This document shows, piece after piece, positions 11,640 through 21,713 of a DNA stretch of 64,000 nucleotides. The position numbers and the translations under genes are program-made. Source of the DNA: Hetaerina americana (lineage: Eukaryota > Arthropoda > Insecta > Odonata > Calopterygidae); NCBI GenBank assembly GCA_022747635.1, contig JAKTNV010000005.1, forward strand, positions 33,639,792-33,703,791, given 5' to 3'. The notes under the pieces are model-generated. The model searched no databases. It saw only the letters and a program-made list of their open reading frames with translations, and was not told where the DNA came from. How positions within the stretch are numbered: position 1 is the first letter of the stretch; every line of letters begins with the position of its first letter.

Positions 11640-12420
11640 GGGATGCGGCTCCCGCGTGAGCTACGTGTAGGACGGAAATTATAAAAATTAATCCAAGCGG
11701 CTGGCTGAAGCTATTTCTCTCCCATTCCCGGGCGCAAAATTTAATGAGGAGGGGGATTGTGTTTGGGGTTTGGAGAGGAGGGAGAGAGAGGAAAGAGTTT
11801 TCAAGTGGCTTATCTGCCCGCCGGTAGGCATCCCTCTCTCGTGCTTCATTAAGTTGGCCGCGTGAATAATAATAAGCAGGAGAGTGGTCACGAGAATTTA
11901 CTCGAGAGAGAGAGAGAGAGAGAGAGAGGTGTGGGTAGGGGACAAGAAGGGAGGTTGGCCGGTCGTGGTGGTGCAGCTGAGGGAGGACGTGTGGGTCGGA
12001 GGTTCCAAGTGGCAAGCGGGAAATTAGAGTCATCGAGTTAATAATGGTTCCCCCCATTCCACCACCCTCGTAAAAAAAGTTCCCTCCTCCGCCGCATCCC
12101 CCCATCCATCCCAACTTTTCTTGATGAATGCCATTTCGAACGGACGTTAACTCCCGCACCACCACCGCGGCGCTCTGCTGCATTCACGATGATGGGCGTG
12201 TAACTCGTTAACGCCACGTCAAAGTGAATCGACGAGGCGATCCGACTAATTAAGTTATTGCTTTCGAGCTCCCACCATTTTCGCGACACATTAAGTTTTT
12301 TTATGAGCACTCGATTATTAATTTTCCCGGCCCAGTGGTCGTAATTATGGGCGGGTAGTTTACTCTCATCCCCGGAGAGTATTGATGGGGCGTGTCTTGG
12401 TCTCTTCTTCTGTACAACGT
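11640..12420. other. CpG-containing island with GA microsatellite
   Basis: This block of raised GC content contains a (GA)n tract at 11902-11927 and G/A-rich runs at 11745-11795. The 198-codon minus-strand frame across it (11587-12183) is low-complexity (Gly, Ser/Leu repeats, terminal Phe/Lys run) and is not accepted as a gene. A regulatory role is possible. Confidence 0.35.
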
Positions 12421-14684
12421 TTTCTTTGATGATCTAAAAATGCATTCAAAACAGTCGTAAAATTTCAGATTTTACACTGATGTTAACGTTTTTTATGAAA
12501 AAATACGTACTAAAATCTTAAAAAAATTAAAAATTGTTGTTTGATGCGTGATGGGATATTTGGATTTTCAAGATCAAATGAAAATTCTTACGGAGCTTAA
12601 GGCAATTAGAACAATTTAATTTATTATTAAAGCTATGACAAGAATGTCAGGATTGTATGCATATTATAAGATTCACACATCCAGCCATCAAATAGCCATT
12701 AATATAATTCTTAGCACGCATATTAGTCTGAAATCCACTACAGGAGGATAAGGCAGCGGAGGTTAGAGGAGCGGTCGTTAGGGAAAATGTGTGATTTTAG
12801 TGCGAGAAATTGAGATGCATTCCAATATTTAGCCATAGATTAATCAGGTTAAATAAAATAAAAACGGATGATTTTTTAATTAAAAATTGATATTGCAAAC
12901 AATATTGTACCATTAGTCATTTGGTTATGACTGAAATGAACTTTGGCCGAGTCCACAATACTTTTTTCCGGCCCACGCTTTAACTTGTCTACTCGAAAAA
13001 GCCATTTACATGTTCGAGGACTTTTTTTACAAGTCGCAAATTGAATCCGAATATTAAAAAAAATCACTGTGCCCTCCACCAGGTTTATTTCCGCGATAAA
13101 ATGTAATAACTCATATTGCGTCTGAAAATACAATGTTATATAATTTTTTGATGAAAATAAGTAGATTTTAAAATGGTTAGGTTTAATATCTTGAACTTAT
13201 GTTAGGAAGAAGACATGTAATTTGAAGCATTCTTTCTCATTTGTCCCCATATGCTCCATTTCCAAAAGATAATGAAAATTACTCAATAAATACTCTCCTC
13301 AAGTTTTTAATTTATCGCGCTACATACTATCTCACAGCACTTCACCGCTTCCATTTTACTTGGTTTTACACCGTATGTTTCAAGGGCATCCATTTAAAGG
13401 TGCGACTCACCATTTGTTTTCGCTAAATTGTTTTGCTGCCGCCTATTCAATAACTTTTTGGTAGTACTTGGTCTCTGAGGGATAAAGCGGCACAATGTTT
13501 CAACGCAGGCCGTGCACGAGTGATGGGTGCTGTAAATACGCATGGTGTTTGTGGAGAAACTTCGTGGGGGGAAACCCCCTTTACCCGCGAAAATTCACTA
13601 ATTCCACTGTTTCTCGCGAAACCATTGCCATAGGTGGCTGAGAGCCAAGAGCCTGGAGCGGCTTTATCGTTTCATTTAAGTGCTATTACATCGGGTGAAA
13701 CAACGTGCCGCGATCTCGGTCAGAGGGAATATTGGATCTCCGCATCCGAAAATGAAACGCTTTCCTGTGTTTTTCCATCCTTAGCGGTAAGCACGCGGGT
13801 TCAAGTGAATTCGCGCCTCCAAAGCTGTGAGAGCGATCTCCGGGGGGTCTGGGGTGATATGCCTCAGGGATTTATTATTTCATGCACATTTATTGTTAAC
13901 TATGTTGGTTATTACCTGTCAACTTAGCGTAATAATATTCAGTTTCAAACTACTTTATCTCACCAAATCTTTGTGATCAGGTTGGTGAAGTAAAGTTTGT
14001 TTGAATTCTCGCCTAACTGGTTGTGCATCTGTGGGCGAAAACAGCCCTAAGGAATGTTTTTCAATTTTTTGGGATTTTCAAAATTATTTGTATCAATGCT
14101 GACGTCCTCATATTTTTAAGCGACCATTCTTATGCTCTAAAAGTCACTTTTACGCTTCAAATTTGTAAAAGCCCTAATTTTGGACTGACAGAAATAAGTC
14201 AAGAGTAAATGTTCGCTGTCTGAACAACTCTGAGCTAGGATTAATGCCGTTTTAATATATTTCCTGTGAATAGCCATTGAATTTGTGTTAGTATGACTAG
14301 CATTTTTGTATAAAAATTTGCGTGCGTTTGAGTGGACAGAATCCAGAAAAACTATGAGAGAAATATTGTACCTATTTCGATACAAAAATGTGGGTCTCAA
14401 GTGAAAACCTTTTGTGAAAAAAGTTACTTCATGCTTAAACATAGAGAATTTTGTATGTACTGCACTGAATGATTACTTATCCCTTCGATATCATATTTAG
14501 AGTTTTCATAAGATCCATCATGACTTCATGGAGACCCTCTGATTTCTATAATACTCTCCTTGGATAGGATGAATTCGTTTAAATAAATCTATATTATTTT
14601 ATTATTATTTTTTATAACTTTGTTTATGTATTCTTTTATTGTTATTCGTTTATATAATCAGATAGTTTCGTTTAAATAAGTCTA
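12420..14684. other. AT-rich DNA, no clear gene
   Basis: Nothing firm is seen here. A less AT-rich pocket at 13480-13870 contains a 97-codon plus frame (13634-13927). A possible splice donor, GTAAGC, follows TTAGCG at about 13786, but no domain is recognisable. Confidence 0.4.
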
Positions 14685-15578
14685 CAAGGTCTGTCTTAAA
14701 GGTAGTAGGACTTATTTTTTCCCGGGTAGACTGACGGGTCGGCGACGGTTTCTCTGGCTGGGTTCGAGGGAGAGGTATCTCAGTAAAGACTTGAGACCGG
14801 TAAAAGTTGGGTTCCAGCCTTTTCGAAGTGCGAATCGTTTGTTTGCGAAACCTCTATAGCGTGACCTCGTTACACTCCGTCGTGATCCGCTTATTGGAAT
14901 AGCGCTACTCCATCAAATTTTGCGTGAAACTGGACAAACCTGGGAAAGAGACTCATGGCACGCTCAAGGCAGCTTACAGTAATAACGCCATGGGTAAATC
15001 GGATGTTTTTGAGTGGCAGAAGTTGTTTCGGGAGGGTTTGGTAAGATGTTGAAGAAACCGGACGTTCAGGACGCCCTTGACCTCAAAAAATGACGGAAAT
15101 CTTACAAGACAAAGCTTTGTTGGCTTGCATGGTTTCTAATGAACTTGGTATCTCTAAAAGTGATGTGCATCAACCTGTGACGGTAACCACGGGTGAGAAT
15201 GGTGTGTGCGAAGTTGGTGCCGCGAGTGCTCTCGGACGAGCAAAAGGAAACACACTTCCAAGAGCTTCTCGACCATGTGAGCGAGGATTCAAATTTTTTA
15301 GACAATACCCCACCAGACTTCTTACTCTTCACCCGCCTCAAATTCGTGCTGACAAGACGTCACCACAGCTCGGTTGAAGAGTTACAACAGGCCGTGACAA
15401 GGGAGCTTAGCAGCATTTCAGGTACAACTTTGGAGGTGTTCGAAGCGTGGAAAACCCGCTGGCAATGGTGCGTGGACGCAAAAAGGTGCTAGTTTGAAGG
15501 CTTTGGAGTGAATGTATCAATTCTGGCAATAAATATTTTTTAATCGACTCAGTCCTACTACTTTTGTAATGGACTTTG
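14685..15578 (+). mobile_element. Mariner element, 894 bp, both ends preserved, internally deleted
   Basis: The element starts CAAGGTCTG at 14685 and ends GGACTTTG at 15578. It has imperfect terminal inverted repeats of about 30 bases that share GTAGTAGGACT, and each end is flanked by the TA target duplication expected of mariner (14683-14684 and 15579-15580). The broken transposase reads IKFCVKLDKPGKETHGTLK and FEWQKLFREG (14903-15040), then VSNELGISKSDVHQ, then in another frame MVCAKLVPRVLSDEQKETHF and DHVSEDSNFLDN. It jumps directly to PPDFLLFTRLKFVL and WKTRWQWCVDAK. The central part with the first two catalytic aspartates is gone, which explains 894 bp instead of about 1.3 kb. It is non-autonomous and dead. 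Confidence 0.9.
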
Positions 15579-15579
15579 T

Positions 15580-16186
15580 AAGTCACACTAAGTGTCAACT
15601 CTGATTTCAAAGCGAGACGAAAGACGCTAATTTTCGAGTGCTTTGTCACTTATTTAAATAAAGTTGTGCAATGTTGGGCAAAGATCGAGAAATTAATCTC
15701 TTACCCAGGTATTGGACGTTTTATTGCCCGCGTTTTCTTCGGATGTCGTACCGTCAAGGCTCTATTACCGATTCTCGAAATAGATTTTTTTCTGGTGCAG
15801 ATGTGGACTGCCGCTAATTACACTAACCTTCTCAAATGTTTGATAGAACATTATTGTTGGATATCAATTAAGGGTGAGTTCTACACTCACCTATCAAATC
15901 AGCCTTCGGGTTCATAAATTTGGTAGTTCAAAGAATAGGGTGGGACGAAAAAGACGCCATTCTTTAAGCCGGTTATTTCTACCTTGTCTTTAATTTTTGC
16001 AGTGGGACAGAATAACAAGGGTGCTATAGTGCAAAGGCAAATTAAGAAAGGGATTAATGAAAGAGTGTTTTCTTCAAGTGTCGATGGTGGACGGTCTTGT
16101 GGGAAACCTTTCTGGCAGCCCTTGATCAGCGTGACACACTCGTGAATTCAACTCAACAATAAAAATAGGTACCCACTTCAGGTCTA
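15580..16186. other. Spacer between two mariner elements
   Basis: No protein remnant or clear repeat is visible. An 83-codon plus frame at 15666-15917 has no recognisable feature. Confidence 0.4.
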
Positions 16187-16610
16187 CAAGGTCTACAAAT
16201 TAAGTAATGAGACTGATTTTTCAATTTTTTTCATTCAAATAGAATTATAATTTTATATTTTCATCCTTAAAATAACTTCCTTCCGAAGCCACGCAGCGCT
16301 GGGTACGGTTCTTCCACTCCTCATAGTAGTGCTGGAACACCGAGACTGGAATAGCCTTTAGCTGGTCGGTTTCAGCCGTGTGAATATTTTCGACTGTTCC
16401 AAAATGAGTTCCCTTGAGGTGACTTTTCAACTTCGGGATAAGAAAAAAGTCACAAGGACTAAAGTCAGGCGAATAAGAAGGCTGAGGAGCCACATGAGTG
16501 TTTTTACTGGCCAAAAACTAGTTTATTGCAATCGCTGTGTGACAAGGAGAATTATCGAGATGCAACAGCCAGTTGTTCTTGATTTTTAGTCTCACACGAA
16601 TGACCCTTTT

Positions 16611-16943
16611 TCGAATTTTTCGGGGATCAAGATGGTGCGGGGGCTAACGTACTGGCTCCCCACCCTGAGGGCGCGGGTTCAAATCCCGGCGGTGTTGAAT
16701 ATTTTTCAGGGGTATCTCGATCCCTACTTGAGGTGCTTTGTGGAGGGCACTTTGAGTGAGTACGCCGTCCGTCGGATGGGACGTTAAGCCGCGGACCCCT
16801 TGGCGCCTTTCGTAAAGAGTAGGCTAATGCCGACGCCGGTTTTCTCTCCACCCTTCATCCTTTCCTGTCCATCCCATATGGCGCAAATGACCTTAGCTGT
16901 CGGTCGCCTCCCCTCAAAACTACTACTACTACTCGAATTTCTC
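16611..16943 (+). repeat. Target-site duplication around SINE copy A
   Basis: TCGAATTTTTC at 16611-16621 and TCGAATTTCTC at 16933-16943 bracket the SINE and differ by one base. Removing one copy and the SINE restores continuous mariner transposase sequence, confirming insertion into the mariner. Confidence 0.85.
16622..16932 (+). mobile_element. tRNA-derived SINE, copy A (full head)
   Basis: This 311-bp insertion is flanked by an 11-bp target duplication. Its head has an A-box-like TAACGTACTGG (16645-16655) and a near-consensus B box GGTTCAAATCC (16676-16686), the pol III promoter of tRNA-derived SINEs. The body contains CCGTCCGTCGGATGGGACGT (from 16765), a conserved-looking core that may correspond to a shared SINE central domain. 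The 3' end is a (CTA)n tail. From the B box to the tail it differs from the copy at 50721-50997 at only about five positions by eye, so the family has been active recently. It does not code for protein; a partner LINE would supply the enzymes. Confidence 0.92.
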
Positions 16944-17449
16944 CCAGCACCTCCCGGTAAGAGTGTTGATTGACCGTTTGGCCTTGAGGTAGAAACTCTT
17001 TGTGGACGATTCCGTGAATATCGAAACAACAGATCAGCATGCGTTTGATCTTCGACTTCCTCATCATTGCTTTTTTTGGCCTTGGAGAGGTTGAAGTATG
17101 CCACTCCATACTTTGGCACTTGGTTTCTGGGTCGCACTCAAACACTTAAGACTCATCAACAGTAATAACACGTTCCAGAAAACGGGGTTCATTTTCAATC
17201 TAATCTAAAACTTAAAGGCACCTTTTCCTTCTGATGTCCTTTTGGTCTCGCGAAAGGTTTTTTGCAACCATTTTTGCCCAGATTTTTCTCATCCCCTATC
17301 CATTGATGAAAATCTGATGTACGGTGGTGTGAGTCAATTTCAACTCTTCCCCGATCATTCTGACTGTCAACCGACAATCTGAACGCACAAGTTCCCAGAT
17401 TCTGTTAACATTTTCATCGGTTAATGCATTGAAACTTGGGTCATGTTAC

Positions 17450-18295
17450 TTTTAGCTTCGGTTCTTTAAAAGTCCCCCATCAATAAATTGCAATGAATTT
17501 CAACCGGTCTCCATTGCCCACACCACTCCTTTTCTGCAAAACAACCTCACCCTACTTTTCTACCAACTTCTTATACGTTTACACCCTCCGTGTTCCCATT
17601 TATTCTCTCCTCAACGAATTAGAAAACTAGGCAGGGAATATAAAACACATCACAGTAGTAATTCAAGGTGTTGTTTCTGTAATAAGGACTCCACCTGGAG
17701 ACACTATAGTTCGTATGTTATAACAGGTAAGACTTATGATATTTAAAATCGACCATTGATGGCATTACAGCCACAGGGTCCTCCGTAGTTGAGGATTCAA
17801 CTCTCTAAGAGTCGCTCACTCTTATGGAAAATGAAACCCCAGCATTATACAAACATTCACTGAAGGTGGTCGAAAGAAAACATTTCGGGTCAAAGTTGTG
17901 AGTATTAAGTTCCTGGCGCCCCGTCATTCACTTCAGCCCTAACCCATCTCACTCTTTCTGGTCCCGCGACATTTCAACTCCGGTTCTTTTTGTCCCCACG
18001 ACCTTTCCGACCCCAAGACATTTCAGCCCCTCCGAATGACATCCAACAAAATCTTCGTCCCAGGAGATGCAATTATCCATGATATCATGCACGAAAATAT
18101 CAGCGAGCAGGATGTAAGATGCAGGATGCAAATATACCTTTGCTTTATTTTTGTGGTGTCAAAACGTGCACTGCGTGCGTTGATGTATTGCGATAAAACC
18201 GAGTTTCAGAAAGGATATATATGTAAAAATATTTTGGTGTGTGTGTGCGTGTATAGTTACTGAGAATTAAGATGAACTGAATTTTTGATGCTGCA
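17450..18295. other. Non-coding DNA with a degenerate GACATTTC repeat
   Basis: At about 17920-18035 a C-rich degenerate tandem motif recurs, with versions of GACATTTCA following CCCGC, CCCACGACCTTTC and CCCCAAGACATTTCAGCCCC. Nothing else is recognisable; 17460-17700 may be old transposon sequence. Confidence 0.4.
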
Positions 18296-18345
18296 TAGCT
18301 GGTGTGTAATAACCCCCTGCCACACACCTTAGCGATGGCTTGGAG
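18296..18345 (+). mobile_element. Jockey/CR1-like LINE 3' UTR fragment
   Basis: A stretch of about 50 bases contains CCCCCTGCCACACACCTTAG followed by GATGGCTTG, which matches the 3' UTR of the LINE copies at 8990-9545 and 22988-23715. No coding part is attached. It lies immediately downstream (minus-strand sense) of the EGF-like exon. Confidence 0.7.
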
Positions 18346-18403
18346 GTAATCGTGTAGAAGAGAGGAGGGTCGGGGCAAAACAATATAACTCGAGAATACT
18401 CAC

Positions 18404-18509
18404 CGCGGTGGTCTTGGCGTCGCACCCGTGGCGCCCCGCCAGCGGTCCGCCGGTCCGGTTGCACTCATCGAGGTCGAGGGCATCCAGGGGCAGCAGTATG
18501 GATAGGCGA
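18404..18509 (-). CDS. Candidate host exon: start of a calcium-binding EGF-like domain
   Basis: This GC-rich 106-bp stretch in AT-rich surroundings has one clean minus-strand frame. It contains LDLDECNRTGGPLAGRHGCD, then AKTTA, and then the donor GCG|GTGAGT (GT at plus positions 18402-18403). D-x-D-E-C followed by a second cysteine is the calcium-binding EGF pattern, and the third to sixth cysteines would lie in the next exon at lower coordinates. No cysteine sits just before DLDEC, so this could be the first EGF repeat of an array. An acceptor, CCTACCACAG, ends at plus position 18510, giving phase 2 in and phase 0 out. The 5' edge is less certain because the frame stays open to about 18548. 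Such domains occur in secreted or extracellular membrane proteins. The parent gene was not identified and no neighbouring exon was found. Confidence 0.5.
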
Positions 18510-20104
18510 CTGTGGTAGGCGTGACGAACGTGCACGCCAGGCGAACATGGAAGAGAGAGAAGATGGGAGGGTCCACGTTAGATGTACCTCGGGCTAAGGC
18601 TGAAAGTCCACTCTATGGTGCCAATACCTTGACAAAAACGTAAAGTTGATACGATGAAGATTCCAAGAAAGAGAAGTTGCTCACCACAAGTCCGTCGGAT
18701 AATTAGATCAGATTGGAATCCATTTTTCAAGTACCCTTGTGCCTTCAGTATTTAGGCGTAAGAGACTTGGACAAAACAAGTTCATTATAACATAACATTT
18801 AACAATAATAATTTATGGATTCTACAGGGTAGTATACATTATTATTTTTCTTTTGCAAAAATGTAGAACCTTAAGGCTATCCAACAGATTCGCCGATAAA
18901 ATGCACGATTTACTCGCACTACGCTATCACATATATACTGTTTTTTCGCACTTCATCAATCAACCTGTTCTGGGGTAACCATGTACTCGTAAATAATTAC
19001 TTGTTGCATAATTGAAATTTGTGCCTAACTGTTGTAAGAAGTGGGATGTTACAATGGAATATCAAGAATTGTAACTCTTTTTCAAAGAGTATATTTGCAT
19101 ATAAATAATCAATTACCATCAACATCAAATGCTAGTAACCCTTGAACTTTTTTAAAAATAATACTAACATTTAGCACTTATTCATGTCGGGTTGTTGACC
19201 GTAGAGTTGTGAAGAGACGCTGGGAAAAGTTAAATGAATTAGGTTTCAAATGTAATAATGTAAGCTCTAGGGGATCGAAAATTTGAAAACAAAAATACAA
19301 CACGAGTGCGCTGCCAACAATATCACTACCAGTTGAAGTCAATAACTTTTGAGAAAAGGTAAATATGACTCAGAATAACAGTATATATTGCTATAAATAG
19401 AATTAAACGTTTTATAATAATTATATAACTTGTAAAATCTAATTAATATGACCACCAGCATAAAAAAGGTAATAGTATAATGCTCATGCAAGAGTAATAT
19501 AACCTATATGGAGTTGCACATAATGCAGATAGCAGCCTAAATATAGCAGAGTTAATTATGCGGTAATGTTACTACATAGATTATTTGAATCATGAATTTA
19601 ATATTTTTTAACATTTCGGTTAAAGCCATATTCAATTTAAAAATAATTTAATTTGATTCCGTTAATTAAACAGATTAAATATAATAGAAGAAATAGGCAC
19701 CCAACTATGCACAAAAATGTTACTGAAGAGATGATTTATAGTTAAGGAATTCTCATCTATATATTGATACATACATATCCCTCTCGTATAACCTTAGGCA
19801 ATGCCAGAAATGCTGATGAGAAGCGGACGACTCCGTTATAAGTTAGTGTTGTGGCATCTTCCTCTTGGATTTATCTTGTATTTATTTGTATACCGCACTC
19901 TTCTGGCTTTCGGCTCTGACACGGCGTTATACTATTTCAAATATGCTCTTTTGTTTCTGAAACTCCTAAGATTCCTTGTGTTGAGAGTCTTTTTGCCTGA
20001 TTTGGCCGCATTTACCCATGGGTTTCTTGGTACATATCCCTATCCTTTCAAACGATTTTCTTCTCCCTCAAGAAAAAAGAGCAATTCCCTCACGAACACA
20101 TACT
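18510..20104. other. AT-rich DNA, probable intron or intergenic
   Basis: No gene or repeat is recognisable. A 101-codon frame at 19801-20106 is hydrophobic and AT-driven and is not accepted as coding. Confidence 0.45.
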
Positions 20105-20670
20105 GAATCAGGAAAACCGAAATGGAAATTGTAGACTCGATTAAATACTTAGGAGTTACTCTCACTCACGGCCTCTCCAGGGTAAAAAATATGCGGGAAA
20201 TATAAGTAGAAGCTAACAAAAAAATTAGGATTATTTTTAAACTCTTGCGTGAATGTGATGAAAAGATTAAAGATAAATGTTATCTTTCCCTCGTCAGGCC
20301 TTAATTAGTGCACGCTCCTAGTATATGTGACCCTTATGAAGGTTGAGTGATTACCGGATTGGATCGCGTGCAGCGTAGAGAAGCTAGATTTGTAAAACAT
20401 TGGTATGACAAACTGAGTAGCGTATCAAAATTCTTAGAGGATCCAGGTGGGGAATCACTCGCGGAGCGAAGGTTAAATTACACATTAAATATCTGGAATA
20501 AATCGAAAGGGTGTCTCCTTAGAAATGATGTTGAAAATTTGTTATTAGCCCCATCGTACGAGGGTAGGAGAGATCTTGTCAATAAAATTAGAGACATTAA
20601 GTGTAGAGTAGATAAATAAAAGGTGTCATTTTTTCCATGAAGGATATAAATAAATAAATAAATAAATATA
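20105..20670 (+). mobile_element. Jockey/CR1-like LINE, 3' end copy with A-rich tail
   Basis: With a few stops the plus strand reads MEIVDSIKYLGVTLTHGLSR, then LLRECDEKIKDKCYLSLVRP, then from 20347 the open frame LDRVQRREARFVKHWYDKLS and GGESLAERRLNYTLNIW to a stop at 20617-20619. This is the reverse-transcriptase C-terminal region of the family seen at 8990-9545 and 22988-23715. After the stop only about 30 bases of the family 3' UTR are present before an (AAAT)n tail at 20644-20670. This copy therefore uses a shorter 3' end than the others, without the CCACACACCTTAGCG block. Confidence 0.85.
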
Positions 20671-21533
20671 TATGTATATATATTTATATATACTCCACAT
20701 ACTACCAGCAGACTCCCTCTGTAATTTTCTCCACCTTTTTATCTCTTCATCTTGCCTACCATCTCTCGGAAAACTCTGTAACGTTAAAAAAATCATCCTA
20801 TTGTTCAATAAATTTGCCATTTACGTCTACTACGCAATTACGTATACTATATTTTCGCACTTCATCAATCAACATACAATTTGATCATATTTTCATATGA
20901 ATCAAACGTTCAGAGCGTTGGCCTTAGCGATATAAAGGTCATCGAATTTCCAATTTCTATTTCCTTTGTGCAAATTGAGGGCCCTTCCAGGGGATCTCCA
21001 GATTTTCAGGCGAAGAAGCCAGGGTGGGAATAAAAGAAATGTGCAGGGAGGAAAAAATGGTAATGTAGGCTCAGAGAAAGGATTTCGTTTGATGCGAAAA
21101 TTATTCCTCCATGTTACTCGGATGGGACGGCTCAAGGCAGCTACGAGGGAAGAGGAATGTAATCGTTACCGTTGGCTCTTTTCAATGCGAAGCGAAGAGC
21201 TTCTCTATCACCAGTAGGTTAATGCCAGTGGTATTTCATTTTGTTTTATAGGAGGCAGGGTACAGCTCTTGAGCGTGGACGCAATGACACATTTCACTTC
21301 GGCAAACATGACTAAGATGTTCGTTGACCTGAAATAGTTTAAGTCAAAGCTTCTGGAAATCTTTGAGTCATGACCAAATATGCAGTAGAAATGGGTAAGA
21401 ATCCGTGATTATATTTTTGCGCGAAATAAATTGGTTCTTTTTTTTAAATCAAAGCAATGCCATTTCGCATTCTCCATATTTCCATACAAACAAGTTCGGC
21501 TCCATTGTACCTTTTGATCATTTTGTGGTTAAT
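20670..21533. other. Non-coding DNA with TA-rich microsatellite at the start
   Basis: A TATA-repeat tract continues from the LINE tail to about 20692. No gene is recognised in the rest. Short frames at 20902-21135 (minus) and 20966-21217 (plus) overlap and show no domain. Confidence 0.4.
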
Positions 21534-21712
21534 ATGAGATTATCGGGCGAAATGATCAAGCGCTTCATGCTTTTGATGCCATTTATTCTGTTTGTCCCAA
21601 CTTTGTTGTCTCAGCCGTGGTGGGTTTTAAACGACTCTTTGAAAATAAATGGTGCCCTAAATTTGTGTAAAAATGATAGTGCTCCGTTCTATCATAAATC
21701 GTGCTTGACTAT
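21534..21712 (+). CDS. Candidate first exon encoding a signal peptide
   Basis: ATG at 21534 opens a frame beginning MRLSGEMIKRFMLLMPFILF, which has a basic N-terminus and hydrophobic core typical of a secretory signal peptide. It is followed by SQPWWVLND and a segment with two cysteines (LNLCKND, HKSCLT). The frame closes only where a good splice donor, CTAT|GTGAGT, occurs (GT at 21713-21714). That is what a short first exon of a secreted protein would look like. Tryptophan pairs followed by spaced cysteines occur near the mature N-terminus of some secreted ligands (Wnts among them), but the spacing does not match well and I do not assign a family. In AT-rich DNA a hydrophobic frame can arise by chance. 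Confidence 0.2.
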
Positions 21713-21713
21713 G

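Larger units (their letters stand above)
16187..17450 (-). mobile_element. Mariner element interrupted by a SINE
   Basis: The minus strand carries a decayed transposase split by the SINE at 16622-16932. From about 17440 downwards it reads a piece like TDENVNRIWELVRSDCRLTV, then CDPETKCQSMEW, TSPRPKKAMMRKSKIK, and GQTVNQHSYREVLGEI (about 16940-17150). On the other side of the SINE it continues LLHLDNSPCHTAIAI, a stop, SYSPDFSPCDFFLIPKLK and RCVASEGSYF. Exactly 34 residues separate the aspartate of HLDN from that of PCD, the DD34D signature of mariner. The 3' terminal repeat begins CAAGGTCTACAAATTAAG at 16187 beside a TA and resembles the end of the element at 14685. The N-terminal end and other repeat were not found. 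Stops and frameshifts make it inactive. Confidence 0.88.

Noticed and set aside
11587..12183. 198-codon minus-strand open frame
   Set aside because: It consists of Gly-rich, Ser/Leu-repeat and Phe/Lys-run segments that translate a G/A-rich island and a GA microsatellite, with no domain.
21534..21712. Assignment of the signal-peptide exon to the Wnt family
   Set aside because: A WW pair and a Leu-Cys are present, but the cysteine spacing does not fit and no downstream Wnt exon was seen.
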